Source of the DNA: Flagellimonas allohymeniacidonis | GTDB taxonomy: Bacteria > Bacteroidota > Bacteroidia > Flavobacteriales > Flavobacteriaceae | Direction: 5' to 3' | Length of the DNA: 64,000 nt | NCBI RefSeq assembly: GCF_004296335.1 | Contig: NZ_SGIU01000001.1 | Location: 287,290 to 351,289, forward strand | Shown here: positions 18,781-27,347 of the stretch, one piece after another | Layout of the letters: the number at the start of each line of letters is the position of its first letter | Position numbering within the stretch: position 1 is the first letter of the stretch | Position numbers and translations under genes: made by a program | Notes under the pieces: model-generated | The model's input: only the letters and a program-made list of their open reading frames with translations | Databases searched by the model: none | What the model was told of the DNA's origin: nothing

Positions 18781-19596
18781 TTAGGCTTTGATATTAGAAT
18801 TCTGCTTATTGAACTCTTTCCAATCCGTTTCGTTAAATCCGAAAAAGGACTTATCTAAAATGTCATAATATTTCTGCCTTAAACCAGCTTGCTTACTTTC
18901 TTTAATAGTAGAGTTTTTGTAAAACCGATAGAAGACACTTCTAACATCTTTTTTATTGTCAGGTGCACCATTGAACTTTTGTTTCACTGGGTTTCTCTTT
19001 ATGAAAGTACCTTGAATAAAAATTATTAGCTGTTCTTCGGTTAGGTAGGGAATTCCCTCTTTATTGGTGCTCTTTGTTAATATCTCAAAAAAATCGAAAA
19101 CTTCTTTGATACTGATTTTCGGGATTAGCTGGTTTTGCTGCTTAAGAAGATTCTCCTTGGTGGTATTATGGAACAGAGTTGATTCCATTTTACAACGCTG
19201 GATAAGACCATTGTAATAGCCTCTATATAATATTCTTTCTGAATTCAGCTTTAAATGGTATTCAGAATTTGATTTGGTTGATATTCGTAAGAGTTCCGTC
19301 ACTTGATTTTCTCTTTCAGCTGGATTTGTAGAAACTAAAGGGTCTATTTCTTTAAGGGCTTTTACATAACCTTCTCCCTTCCCATAGTTATATCCTTCAT
19401 AAAACTTATCGTAGAAAAACAAACGTTCGCTTTTTTCTAATTTGTTCAATTTTTCGGAAATAATGAACTGGGAGAATAAGTCATAAACTCTGACTTTGTT
19501 GCCGTTTTTATCTATTTGAAGAAACTCCTTATCGATGCGATTCTGTTTCCAGTCTTCAAAACTCACTTTAAAATCCTTGTCCAAAACAAATTCCAT
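18781..19596 (-). CDS. Integrase-linked hypothetical protein (271 aa)
   Basis: Its ATG overlaps the integrase stop by one base, so the two are translationally coupled. Mostly alpha-helical, with FFYDKFYEGYNYGKGEGYVKAL and a C-terminal segment KYYDILDKSFFGFNETDWKEF. The C-terminal pattern recalls proteins found after integrases in Bacteroidota mobile elements (RteC-like), but I do not have a firm family. Confidence 0.55.
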   Translation of the reverse strand: MEFVLDKDFKVSFEDWKQNRIDKEFLQIDKNGNKVRVYDLFSQFIISEKLNKLEKSERLFFYDKFYEGYNYGKGEGYVKALKEIDPLVSTNPAERENQVTELLRISTKSNSEYHLKLNSERILYRGYYNGLIQRCKMESTLFHNTTKENLLKQQNQLIPKISIKEVFDFFEILTKSTNKEGIPYLTEEQLIIFIQGTFIKRNPVKQKFNGAPDNKKDVRSVFYRFYKNSTIKESKQAGLRQKYYDILDKSFFGFNETDWKEFNKQNSNIKA

Positions 19597-20843
19597 CAGT
19601 TAGCGGCTTTAAATCCTGTGGTAAGAACATTGGTCTGCTCTTTTATCTGATCGTCTTCAAAGCTGTCTAAATAGCTTTGAGTGACACTAATGTTAGAATG
19701 CCCCAGTAAATCACTTATCATTGAGACATTGGCCCCAGAACGCTTTAAAACGGTTGCAAAGCTGTGACGTGCGCTATACGTAGTAACGTGCTGAGGTATT
19801 TCAAGCTTCTTGGCAATGATTTGAATGTATTTGTTGATAATCTTGGTTAGTTGCTGGTAAACCTTTCTTTGCCGGTCTGGGGACATGGTTTTATCCAAGT
19901 GTGGGAAGATGAAATCCTTTTGATTTAATGAGGGCTGGCCCCACTTACGAATAACCTCTTTGCTTTCAGGTTTTAGGGCTACTCTGATGGCTTTTTTGTC
20001 TTTTTTGGTAGATGAGGTCTTAGAACGTTCATAGGTCAGTATATCGCCCTTTAAATCCTCCCATTTCAACAAACACAAATCCTTTACGTTCATTCCGTTG
20101 CATAGGTAAAGGAACATCCAATAATCCCTAGCCCTGGCCTGGGCATCATTTTCAGGTTCATAGTTGTAGATTTTGGCTACTTCCTCTAAGGTTAAAGCTT
20201 TCTTTACATTCCGCCCTGTCGTAATGGTATATTTACCATTGCCCTTCCCAAACGGATAATTGGCTTTATCAATGTTCTGATTGTTGAATATGGCCCTTAA
20301 AGCCCTTAGATAGATGCTAATGGTGGTAATACTGCGATTATTGTCGAGCATGTACTTTTCATATTTCCGCAGCCATGTAGGTGTTATTTCGGCAAAGGTC
20401 AATTTAGGACTGAAATCGGATAAACTTCTTTGCGCACATTCATAGGTTACAGCCGTACCTATTTTCCCATTTTCTCTGAGCTCCTTTATGCGTTCATCAA
20501 ATGCGTAAGAAACATCCTGGTGAATGTCCCTGCTTTCAAAGTACCCTTCTTTGAATTTTGCGAAGGTGAAAACATTTAAATTTTCGATTATAGATATTGC
20601 TTTGGTCTTTTGGTAATTGAGACTTTTTAGAACGTCTTTTTCTTCCCTTGTCCGCCTTTGGGCGTACATTATCTTATCAAACTCCTCTGGGAGTAAATCT
20701 ATTCCGGTAGAGAAGTATTTGCGGTTACGTTTGTGGGTAACTTTGATTTTGACAGAGCATTTACCGTCAGCCTTTTTTCGGGGATCTAAATAAATATCTG
20801 CGTATGCATCGATTTTTTTCACCTTGTTACACGTTTGTAACAC
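19596..20843 (-). CDS. int: Tyrosine recombinase (integrase)
   Basis: 415 residues: N-terminal Arm-DNA-binding type domain (IDAYADIYLDPRKKADGKCS), SAM-like core-binding domain and catalytic domain with TYSARHSFATVLKRSG and LLGHSNISVTQSYLDSF (His, Arg, His and Tyr). At the usual Arg-I position the sequence reads CNGMNVKDLCLLKW, with Asn in place of Arg, a departure also known in IntDOT-type Bacteroidota integrases. Start used is GTG 20843; GTG 20822 is an alternative that leaves the putative arm sites outside the gene. It faces the right attachment site 129 bp away. Confidence 0.93.
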   Translation of the reverse strand: MLQTCNKVKKIDAYADIYLDPRKKADGKCSVKIKVTHKRNRKYFSTGIDLLPEEFDKIMYAQRRTREEKDVLKSLNYQKTKAISIIENLNVFTFAKFKEGYFESRDIHQDVSYAFDERIKELRENGKIGTAVTYECAQRSLSDFSPKLTFAEITPTWLRKYEKYMLDNNRSITTISIYLRALRAIFNNQNIDKANYPFGKGNGKYTITTGRNVKKALTLEEVAKIYNYEPENDAQARARDYWMFLYLCNGMNVKDLCLLKWEDLKGDILTYERSKTSSTKKDKKAIRVALKPESKEVIRKWGQPSLNQKDFIFPHLDKTMSPDRQRKVYQQLTKIINKYIQIIAKKLEIPQHVTTYSARHSFATVLKRSGANVSMISDLLGHSNISVTQSYLDSFEDDQIKEQTNVLTTGFKAAN

Positions 20844-20855
20844 AAATGTAACACA
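20825..20855. promoter_or_regulatory. Putative integrase arm-type sites, right end
   Basis: TGTTACACG (20825-20833), TGTAACACA (20836-20844) and TGTAACACA (20847-20855) lie at the integrase start. They match the left-end pair in sequence. Overlap with the integrase start would also allow self-repression. Confidence 0.5.
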
Positions 20856-20971
20856 GCATCACAAAGTAAAACGATACGAATACAAAGTAGTTATTAACAT
20901 AAATCTATTGATAACAGGGGATTTGAATTGATTTGTTTGTTTTTGGATGTTTATGTTTTGTTACGGATTTA

Positions 20972-21017
20972 TGCCTTCTAAGCAGACGGTCGAAGGTTCG
21001 AATCCTTCCGCGATCAC
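20972..21017 (+). repeat. att direct repeat, copy 2
   Basis: 46 bp identical to the tRNA-Arg 3' half at 11753-11798. It is the right boundary of the 9.3-kb element and also the left boundary of the next island. Confidence 0.93.
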
Positions 21018-21027
21018 CTATAAATAA

Positions 21028-21055
21028 AAGGCTTCCAAATACTGGAAGCCTTTTT
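21028..21055 (+). terminator. Terminator just right of att copy 2
   Basis: Stem AGGCTTCCA / TGGAAGCCT with a 5-nt loop and a T5 run, 11 bp after the tRNA-derived repeat. Before the 9.3-kb element inserted, this would have ended the tRNA transcript. Confidence 0.85.
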
Positions 21056-21405
21056 GTTTACCCGAAATATACCTACTTTTTAAGAGATTGGGAACAAAAA
21101 CATGTTTATACATATTCTTTAAAAAGAATATCAATCACTGTAAAACAGTTATTTATAATTTAACCCTTTTCCAAGTCGGGCATTTCTTCCGCTCCAAAAG
21201 CAGACGGTCGTTATAGTTGTGGTTGTTTGAAATACATTTATTTACAAATAGTCTTGGCTGTAAGATCACTTGCTAACTTTACGATGTTTTCCAAGGGGAT
21301 TTTTTCTAGTGACTTAACTATGGATTAGGTATTTTTAGGGTAGTTGCTGACAATTATAATCCTTTATTTAAGCTTTAATAGACCATACTCTATTACTTAA
21401 TAGGG
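21056..21405. other. Gene-free 350-bp interval at island left end
   Basis: AT-rich, no ORF worth calling. It contains AAGCAGACGGTCG (21198-21210), a 13-bp exact match to the tRNA-Arg anticodon stem/variable region that is the heart of the attachment repeats, here without its flanks. Confidence 0.5.
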
Positions 21406-22527
21406 TTATCGTCTACCTTGTGAAACCATAAATATGAGGTTTTCAATTTTATCACTAACCGTTCTATTGGCTTCTCGATTACCTTCAATCACACCGCAGC
21501 TTGTTAAAATTAGGATGGCCACATCTTCTTCCACGAACCATCTGATTGCACTGTTATGTCCAAATGACTCTCCCCCACGGGACCAAACCTCTTTAGTTCC
21601 CCTCGATGTTGTGGTTGTGTACCAACCATATCCGATTCCCGTACCACTTCCAAGGGTTTTGTGCGGGCCAAATAAATTGCCCAATGATTCCTTATTTAAA
21701 ATTTCATAGCCCTTAAGAGTCTGATAATACTGTTTTAAGTCAATGATATTGGTGGTTACACCTCCGGATGCCCGGTAACCCCAATTGGGATCTAGATTAC
21801 CGGGAGGGAATTTTTTTTGCTTCTGGGCAAATAGGCTCTCGTTATCTTCGTCTGCCTCAAACCAAAAATCTGTACTCTCCATTTTTGCTCTTTCAAATAA
21901 ATTTTCCCGAGTAAACTCCTCATAGGTAATCCCTGTTGAACTCTCAATGATGGAAGCTGCTAACCAATAGCCAGCACTAGAGTAGTTAAATTCGCCTTTT
22001 GGACCTAATGGTCTTTTATATAATAATCTAATATTGTCAATCCGGTTGGTTGCTCCATAGGTATCATATTCGCTGCTCAAACCAGATGTATGAATTAGCA
22101 TATCATGAATGGAAATATTCCTGAAATCAGTTGGACAATTCTCGTCAAACATGGATAGGGAATCGGATGTTTTCAGTATGCCCTTTTGTTGAGCGATAAG
22201 AGCTACAGTACCGGCAATACCTTTTGTCGTGGAGGCCAGGTAAAATTTGGTGGAAGGCTTTATTAGGTTTTTTTTTAAAGAATCGGTCCAGCCATAACCA
22301 TTTTGAAGAACCACACTATCGCTAACCGTTACGACCACGGATCCTGAAAATCCTATAGCCGTTTCTTTTGAAAGTAACGAATCAATACGTTTTCCTAACC
22401 CTTCACCGACAATCGTACGATCGCTATATGAATCATCCGTATTTCGGGTCTCTGAATGAGCAGAAGGTTTTTCTCTACATGAACTTAGAAGTACTATAAC
22501 TAGAGCAATTAATAACCTTTCTTTCAT
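21406..22527 (-). CDS. Beta-lactamase-family serine hydrolase, lipoprotein
   Basis: 373 residues with an N-terminal lipobox (VLLSSCREK). Serine hydrolase motifs of the class C beta-lactamase/esterase fold: SxxK as STTKG near residue 98, YSSAGYW in the YxN position, and SRGGESFGHNS in the third motif position. These proteins act as D-aminopeptidases, esterases or PBP-like enzymes in the periplasm; the substrate cannot be told. Monocistronic, at the left end of the island. Confidence 0.85.
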   Translation of the reverse strand: MKERLLIALVIVLLSSCREKPSAHSETRNTDDSYSDRTIVGEGLGKRIDSLLSKETAIGFSGSVVVTVSDSVVLQNGYGWTDSLKKNLIKPSTKFYLASTTKGIAGTVALIAQQKGILKTSDSLSMFDENCPTDFRNISIHDMLIHTSGLSSEYDTYGATNRIDNIRLLYKRPLGPKGEFNYSSAGYWLAASIIESSTGITYEEFTRENLFERAKMESTDFWFEADEDNESLFAQKQKKFPPGNLDPNWGYRASGGVTTNIIDLKQYYQTLKGYEILNKESLGNLFGPHKTLGSGTGIGYGWYTTTTSRGTKEVWSRGGESFGHNSAIRWFVEEDVAILILTSCGVIEGNREANRTVSDKIENLIFMVSQGRR

Positions 22528-22559
22528 CGTTTTTCTGAACTTAAGTTTGGTTTTTGTCG

Positions 22560-22685
22560 TTAAGTATGGCTTAGAAGATATATGGCTAAAACAAACAAGA
22601 GCATGGTTCCCAGACCTACTAAAAAGGAATGCTTGTGTTCGCTATAATGTTTCCATTTCCCTTTAAAAAGCTTGCTTACCCACAT
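22560..22685 (-). CDS. Small single-helix membrane protein (41 aa)
   Basis: ATG at 22685, TAA at 22560. The protein has a basic amphipathic start (MWVSKLFKGKWKHYSEHKHS) and a clear transmembrane helix (FLVGLGTMLLFVLAIYLLS). Below usual ORF cut-offs; supported by the good N-in membrane topology but not by any homology I can name. Confidence 0.4.
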   Translation of the reverse strand: MWVSKLFKGKWKHYSEHKHSFLVGLGTMLLFVLAIYLLSHT

Positions 22686-22819
22686 TACTAAACCTACTTA
22701 GGAGCTTAACTTAGATAACCCATTTTATAAATCCTTTAATTATACTTTTGACAATTCTAACTGTTGAGATTCATTTTATTTTTTTGAAGGCAGTTGTATT
22801 TAGAAAACTCTGAGCATTG

Positions 22820-23959
22820 TTATTCTTGTTTTAGTTGCTTCAACATTTTTTTTCCATTTTCATTTTCTGGATTCAACTCAATTGATTTCTCATACATTTC
22901 AATTGCTTCTGCTTTTCGATTTGATTCCAACAAGGCTTCGCCATAACTATCATATGCGTTAAAACTATTTGGAAATAAAATCGTAGTCACTTTAAAAACT
23001 TCTAGAGCCTTATCCAATTCTCCATTTCCCAAAAATGAATACCCCAATGCATTCAAATCCTGTTCTGAACGATTGTTCATCTTAGCTTCAATAGATAATT
23101 CCATCGCATTATCCAAAGCCTTTTGTAACAGCTCATTTTGGTGCTCTTCATCCAGTGTTTTTGAGTACGCTTTAATAATTGCATTTATGACCAAAGCCGG
23201 GTTATCTTGAAATACAGCATGACCACTTCCTTTGGCGACAATGTTTGTTACGTTGTCCTTGCCCCCAAGCTCCTCGTGAAGTTTTTTCCATCTATTGGAA
23301 AGTACATCAGGAAAACCTGGGAAGGAGTTTTCAGGAAAAATATTCAAAATTGGGATGTTTTCCGAGAAATTCAAGTTTCTTACATACCGCATGGTTTCAT
23401 TAAAATTTACATTTAAATAGTAGTCGCCCGAAGGTTTTGGTATTGAACTGATATCTACATTTTGATCTCTCATTGTAAGTAACTCCTCATTCCAAAAATC
23501 TGGCGGAGTAGCATCGATCAAAACGACCGACCTTACTTTTTCAGGATGTTTGTGGGCGTATAGCAGATTATACAACCCACCGTAAGAATGGGAAACCAAA
23601 ATAATTTCATTGTCAAGACCCAATTTTGAAAGTCCCTTTTCAAGTTCATTAATCCCATTTACTATTCCAAAATCCGATTCATTTTTAAGGTTTGGGTTTA
23701 ACTCGCTTTTTCCAAACCCAGACCTGTCATATGTTATTAATGTTGTACCAGTGGCTTTATGTATTTTTTCCAAAATGTTGTTCCAAATGGAACCATCATT
23801 ACCACCGCCTGATTCAAAAAGAATTGGTGTCCCAACACCCTTCATTATATTAAAGTGCAATTTTTGTCCACCAATGTCAACTAACGTATCTAGAGTTTGG
23901 GAATGCATGGAGATATAGGAGAAAAAAACTATTGAGAATTTTAAAAAGAAGTGTCGCAT
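22820..23959 (-). CDS. Secreted alpha/beta hydrolase with C-terminal TPR repeats
   Basis: 379 residues: signal peptide (FSIVFFSYISMHSQ), alpha/beta hydrolase fold with nucleophile elbow SHSYGGLYN, RSGFGKSELN near the oxyanion region and a late catalytic His in GSGHAVFQDN, then at least two TPR units from about residue 300 (NALGYSFLGNGELDKALEVF; AYDSYGEALLESNRKAEAIE). Hydrolase-TPR fusions are frequent in Flavobacteriia; substrate unknown. Confidence 0.85.
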   Translation of the reverse strand: MRHFFLKFSIVFFSYISMHSQTLDTLVDIGGQKLHFNIMKGVGTPILFESGGGNDGSIWNNILEKIHKATGTTLITYDRSGFGKSELNPNLKNESDFGIVNGINELEKGLSKLGLDNEIILVSHSYGGLYNLLYAHKHPEKVRSVVLIDATPPDFWNEELLTMRDQNVDISSIPKPSGDYYLNVNFNETMRYVRNLNFSENIPILNIFPENSFPGFPDVLSNRWKKLHEELGGKDNVTNIVAKGSGHAVFQDNPALVINAIIKAYSKTLDEEHQNELLQKALDNAMELSIEAKMNNRSEQDLNALGYSFLGNGELDKALEVFKVTTILFPNSFNAYDSYGEALLESNRKAEAIEMYEKSIELNPENENGKKMLKQLKQE

Positions 23960-24151
23960 TTGGTTTTAGGATTAAGTTTTAAAAAAGTACAGCATCTATA
24001 TAAATGATTGAAATATTGATGGGAAAACAAGCTTGGTATCTTAAGAATGGATTTGGCCTTATGATTATACTAGTTTTGCTTTGCAAACCCATAAAAAATA
24101 CACAGAGCTTAATTTACGAAAAAGAAAGCGTTCGATTTTGTGGCGAAATGA

Positions 24152-24997
24152 CTAGGTTTTGGTACTAGTGGATAAGTAGTTTTTGACTGAGGCATAATAC
24201 GATTTGGAAACTGGAACTGAAACGCCTACATCTTTAAAGGAAATTGCCGCTTTATTGGAATTGCCTTCCAAACGCTCCACCTTATATGGATTCACAACAA
24301 AAGATCGATGTACTTTGAGTAGAAAAACAAAGTCCTTTAAAATTTTCTTTAATGTTCCTCGCATTAAATGTTTGTTATGATTACCATCTTTCAAATAATG
24401 TATCTCAATGTAGTTATCTTGGGATTGGATATACAAAAGGTGTTTTAGTTCTACGCTAAACCCAACTATTCCGGTATTTTCTTTGATGTCTAGTACATTT
24501 TCCTCTTTCGATACATACTCTTTCTTGAGGGGCGGATAAATTCGAATGGGAAACACCGATATTTTTAAAAAATGGAAAATAAAGAGGATAATCGGGTAAA
24601 AAGGCAATGCTATTATTAAAATATATTCTAAGAGGAAGCCTAAGGTAACATGACCATCTTTTACAACGATAAGGCGGTCATAAAGAAAAATAAGTATAAC
24701 ACTTATTAGGGCCAGAAAAACATCAAAAAGAATCAGTTTTACAAAATTGAATTTTACAGTGTTAAACCACCTTAGCAAAATTTCATAACCAATAATATAG
24801 ACCACCGTGCAGATAAAGCCAACCCCAATTCTTACAAGTGTTATATGCGGATGGTCTATTATACTCTTTTCGTATGGCCTTAGTCCGATTAAAATCATGG
24901 AGACAAAAAAGCCCAAAAGAAAGGCCGAATACCAATATTTTTTTCGGTTACCACTTAAATAAAAACTTCGTTTATGGTTTTGTAAAGGATTGGTCAT
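24152..24997 (-). CDS. Membrane-bound LytTR transcription factor
   Basis: 281 residues: about four transmembrane helices in the first 150 residues (YSAFLLGFFVSMILIGL, VGFICTVVYIIGYEIL, LILFDVFLALISVILIFL, ILIIALPFYPIILFIF), then a LytTR DNA-binding domain (YIQSQDNYIEIHYLKDGN ... LLKVHRSFVVNPYKVERLEG). No receiver domain, so signal sensing would be by the membrane part. A second LytTR protein is encoded 3 kb away. Confidence 0.88.
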   Translation of the reverse strand: MTNPLQNHKRSFYLSGNRKKYWYSAFLLGFFVSMILIGLRPYEKSIIDHPHITLVRIGVGFICTVVYIIGYEILLRWFNTVKFNFVKLILFDVFLALISVILIFLYDRLIVVKDGHVTLGFLLEYILIIALPFYPIILFIFHFLKISVFPIRIYPPLKKEYVSKEENVLDIKENTGIVGFSVELKHLLYIQSQDNYIEIHYLKDGNHNKHLMRGTLKKILKDFVFLLKVHRSFVVNPYKVERLEGNSNKAAISFKDVGVSVPVSKSYYASVKNYLSTSTKT

Positions 24998-25079
24998 GGA
25001 GATTATAAAAAAAACTATCTTTTATGGATGTCCTATTTTGATGTTCAATTGTACTAAAATTTAATTACTTAATTTATTT

Positions 25080-25295
25080 TCATCGTTTATTTGAACTTCC
25101 TTCGATTACATTTTCTGAAGCAACTTTCCTTAGAATTTTGGTTTTTTCCTCGCTGACACTTGTCGATACAGCACATTTTTTCCAAAATTCTTTTATTAGC
25201 AAGTCAATGTCTTCTTGTGTGAGGTAATTATTATCTCCCAAATTCCCAAGAATAGCAGATTACCTATCAAAACTAAAATCTTCATCTGGCATCAT
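25080..25295 (-). pseudogene. Small ORF interrupted by an in-frame TAA
   Basis: From ATG 25295 the frame reads MMPDEDFSFDR, stop (25260-25262), then continues open as SAILGNLGDNNYLTQEDIDL ... KILRKVASENVIEGSSNKR to a TGA at 25080. The second part has normal protein composition, which suggests a recently broken 71-residue gene or an intact shorter gene with a TTG start. Family not recognised. Confidence 0.4.
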
Positions 25296-25375
25296 GTTAA
25301 TTGTTACTAAAATCATACGTTGACCTTTCTAGGAATTTTTTATTAAAGAAGGGTAAATCAAATGAAAAATACAGG

Positions 25376-27310
25376 CTAGTACTCCACAATATAGGGGATA
25401 CTTATATCTACTGTTGTTCCATTTCCAATATTCTGATCTCTACCCTTAATTCTATAAAAAGCATCTGTCTTAAGATATTTGGCATATAACATAATGCGGT
25501 CTTTTAAGATATTGGATGACTGAGGGCTATCTCTTTTTTCTTTCGAAGAAGAAATAGCTTTAGAATATCCCTGCCCATTATCCAATATTGTGCAGTTTAG
25601 GACTTTTTTCCCTTTGTCAATACCTATTGATATTTTAATGATGTTATTCTGATTGTCAACAAAACCATGCTCAATGGAGTTTTCCACGAAAGGCTGTATG
25701 AACATGGGCGGAATCAGTTTTTCCTTTAATTCGTTGGAATTGTCGATTTCAATTTGATAGTCGAATTTTTTAAAAAAACTAGATTGAAGATCCAAATAAT
25801 TCCTCAGGGCGTCTATTTCATCTCTAATTGGAATAAATTCCTCTCTGGAATTTTGGAGTGTTTGCCGAAGTAAACTACTAAATTTTAAAAGGTAAGACTG
25901 TGCATTAGATGGTTCCTTTGTAATAAGGCCGTGAACAGAATTCAAGGAATTAAAAATAAAATGTGGATTTAATTGGGACCTGAGAAGTCTCTGCTGTAAC
26001 GAAATTATCTGGTATTTGCTTTTTAGTTTTCCCTGTTGAACCCAACCGTATACCAAGAGCAGGAAGATTATTATAAGTGCAAGAATTATATACAACACCG
26101 TGTTTCGCTGTCTTATCTTGGCTTTTTGGACTGCATTTAAAATTCCAAGTTCATTTATTTCATTTTCCTTCTCTTTCAAATCAAAGCGAGCCTGTAATTC
26201 TTCAATATTCTCCTTTAGAACAAGATCGTTTAATTGTTCAATCAAAACATTTTTCCTTTCAGCTTCTCTGAAAGCCATTCTATAGTTCCCTCCTTTTTTA
26301 TAACCATCAATAAAAGTCTCCGAGAGTAATATTCTAAGGTCTAGCTTTTCCCTGCTAACTACGTCCAGGCCATTGGTGAAAATGGAATCCCTGATAGCGT
26401 TCAGTTCCTTCAAAGCGTTATTTACATCACCCTTGTGTATATCCAAATAGGCAAGACTTGCTTTCTTATTGAGCAACGAAATCAAACTTCTATTTGGCAA
26501 TCTTTTTGATTCTATATAGGGCTTATCACTATTTGCCATTTTATAGTAATACAATGTCGAATCCAAATTGCCTGATTTTCTGAAAACATTTCCTGTATTT
26601 ATCCATAGAGTTTCTTGAATCTCAATGAAATCAGGCTCCTCCTTTTCCTTTTCAAGTGTGGTCAATCCCTTTTTAAAATAGTACTTGGCCGAATCTAGTT
26701 GGTTCTCATACGAATGCAATATCCCTAGCTGGTTGTATATGTAAATTCCTTCTCGTTTCATATACCAATCATTTGTTATGAGATAATGGGCATATTTTTT
26801 AGCTGAGGAGATATATCCTAAATCGACATAGGAATACATAATATCCCGATAGAAGTAAGGTAAATATTTGCTAGGTCTGGCATAAAGTCTTTGCATTGTT
26901 TTTGCCAGTTCAACCCCCTTTAAATTGTATTCGACTGCTTTTCTATGATTTTCCTCGAGCCTAGCATACCAGCCTAGGATAAAATAAGGTTTGGTCAAAG
27001 CTTCCTGCTGGTAATTGTTCATGTCCCCAAATTCTTCAAAATATGAAATGGCTTTATTGGCAAAATAAAGAGCGGAATCCTTGTTGTAGTCGGAGCTGAA
27101 ATACCGGTATGCGCTCAAAGAATAATACTTGCTCCATCCCTTTAATTCCTTATCTTTTTCCAGAACTTCTTTGAACTTTTTAAGTTTTAACCTGGTAATT
27201 GGTCGCATCTGGAAGGTATCTATATATTGTTGGGTAAAGAGACTTTCTTGGCTAATTCCTCCGACATGTAGGAGAATTGCGATAAGTACAACGAATATTC
27301 TATTGTTCAT
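25376..27310 (-). CDS. LytS-like sensor histidine kinase with TPR sensor region
   Basis: 644 residues from ATG 27310, preferred over 27361 because it gives a signal sequence (MNNRIFVVLIAILLHVGG) and leaves room for the divergent regulator gene. The N-terminal 350 residues are TPR-like helical repeats, then a coiled coil, one transmembrane helix (TVLYIILALIIIFLLLVYGW) and a His_kinase domain with LNPHFIFNSLNS (phospho-acceptor His) and an ATPase with ENSIEHGF and LDNGQGY. Typical Bacteroidota partner of LytTR response regulators. Confidence 0.92.
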   Translation of the reverse strand: MNNRIFVVLIAILLHVGGISQESLFTQQYIDTFQMRPITRLKLKKFKEVLEKDKELKGWSKYYSLSAYRYFSSDYNKDSALYFANKAISYFEEFGDMNNYQQEALTKPYFILGWYARLEENHRKAVEYNLKGVELAKTMQRLYARPSKYLPYFYRDIMYSYVDLGYISSAKKYAHYLITNDWYMKREGIYIYNQLGILHSYENQLDSAKYYFKKGLTTLEKEKEEPDFIEIQETLWINTGNVFRKSGNLDSTLYYYKMANSDKPYIESKRLPNRSLISLLNKKASLAYLDIHKGDVNNALKELNAIRDSIFTNGLDVVSREKLDLRILLSETFIDGYKKGGNYRMAFREAERKNVLIEQLNDLVLKENIEELQARFDLKEKENEINELGILNAVQKAKIRQRNTVLYIILALIIIFLLLVYGWVQQGKLKSKYQIISLQQRLLRSQLNPHFIFNSLNSVHGLITKEPSNAQSYLLKFSSLLRQTLQNSREEFIPIRDEIDALRNYLDLQSSFFKKFDYQIEIDNSNELKEKLIPPMFIQPFVENSIEHGFVDNQNNIIKISIGIDKGKKVLNCTILDNGQGYSKAISSSKEKRDSPQSSNILKDRIMLYAKYLKTDAFYRIKGRDQNIGNGTTVDISIPYIVEY

Positions 27311-27347
27311 AGCTGGTAATGGAGGTCTAAAAATATTTTTTGGGTAT

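Larger units (their letters stand above)
11753..21017. mobile_element. 9.3-kb tRNA-Arg-integrated element with tyrosine recombinase, satellite-like
   Basis: Bounded by 46-bp direct repeats of the tRNA 3' half. The integrase gene sits at the right end next to attachment copy 2. Reading leftwards from it: unknown 271-aa protein, HTH excisionase-like protein, winged-helix protein, basic 101-aa protein, terminase-small-like protein, three more small proteins, then a plus/minus accessory end with the PD-(D/E)xK-like gene. No relaxase, no conjugation genes and no phage structural genes are seen, so it is not an ICE or complete prophage; a phage satellite or other non-autonomous element fits best. 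Confidence 0.82.

Noticed and set aside
11753-21017. Integrative conjugative element
   Set aside because: No relaxase, coupling protein or Tra genes in 9.3 kb; only integrase-type genes and small proteins.
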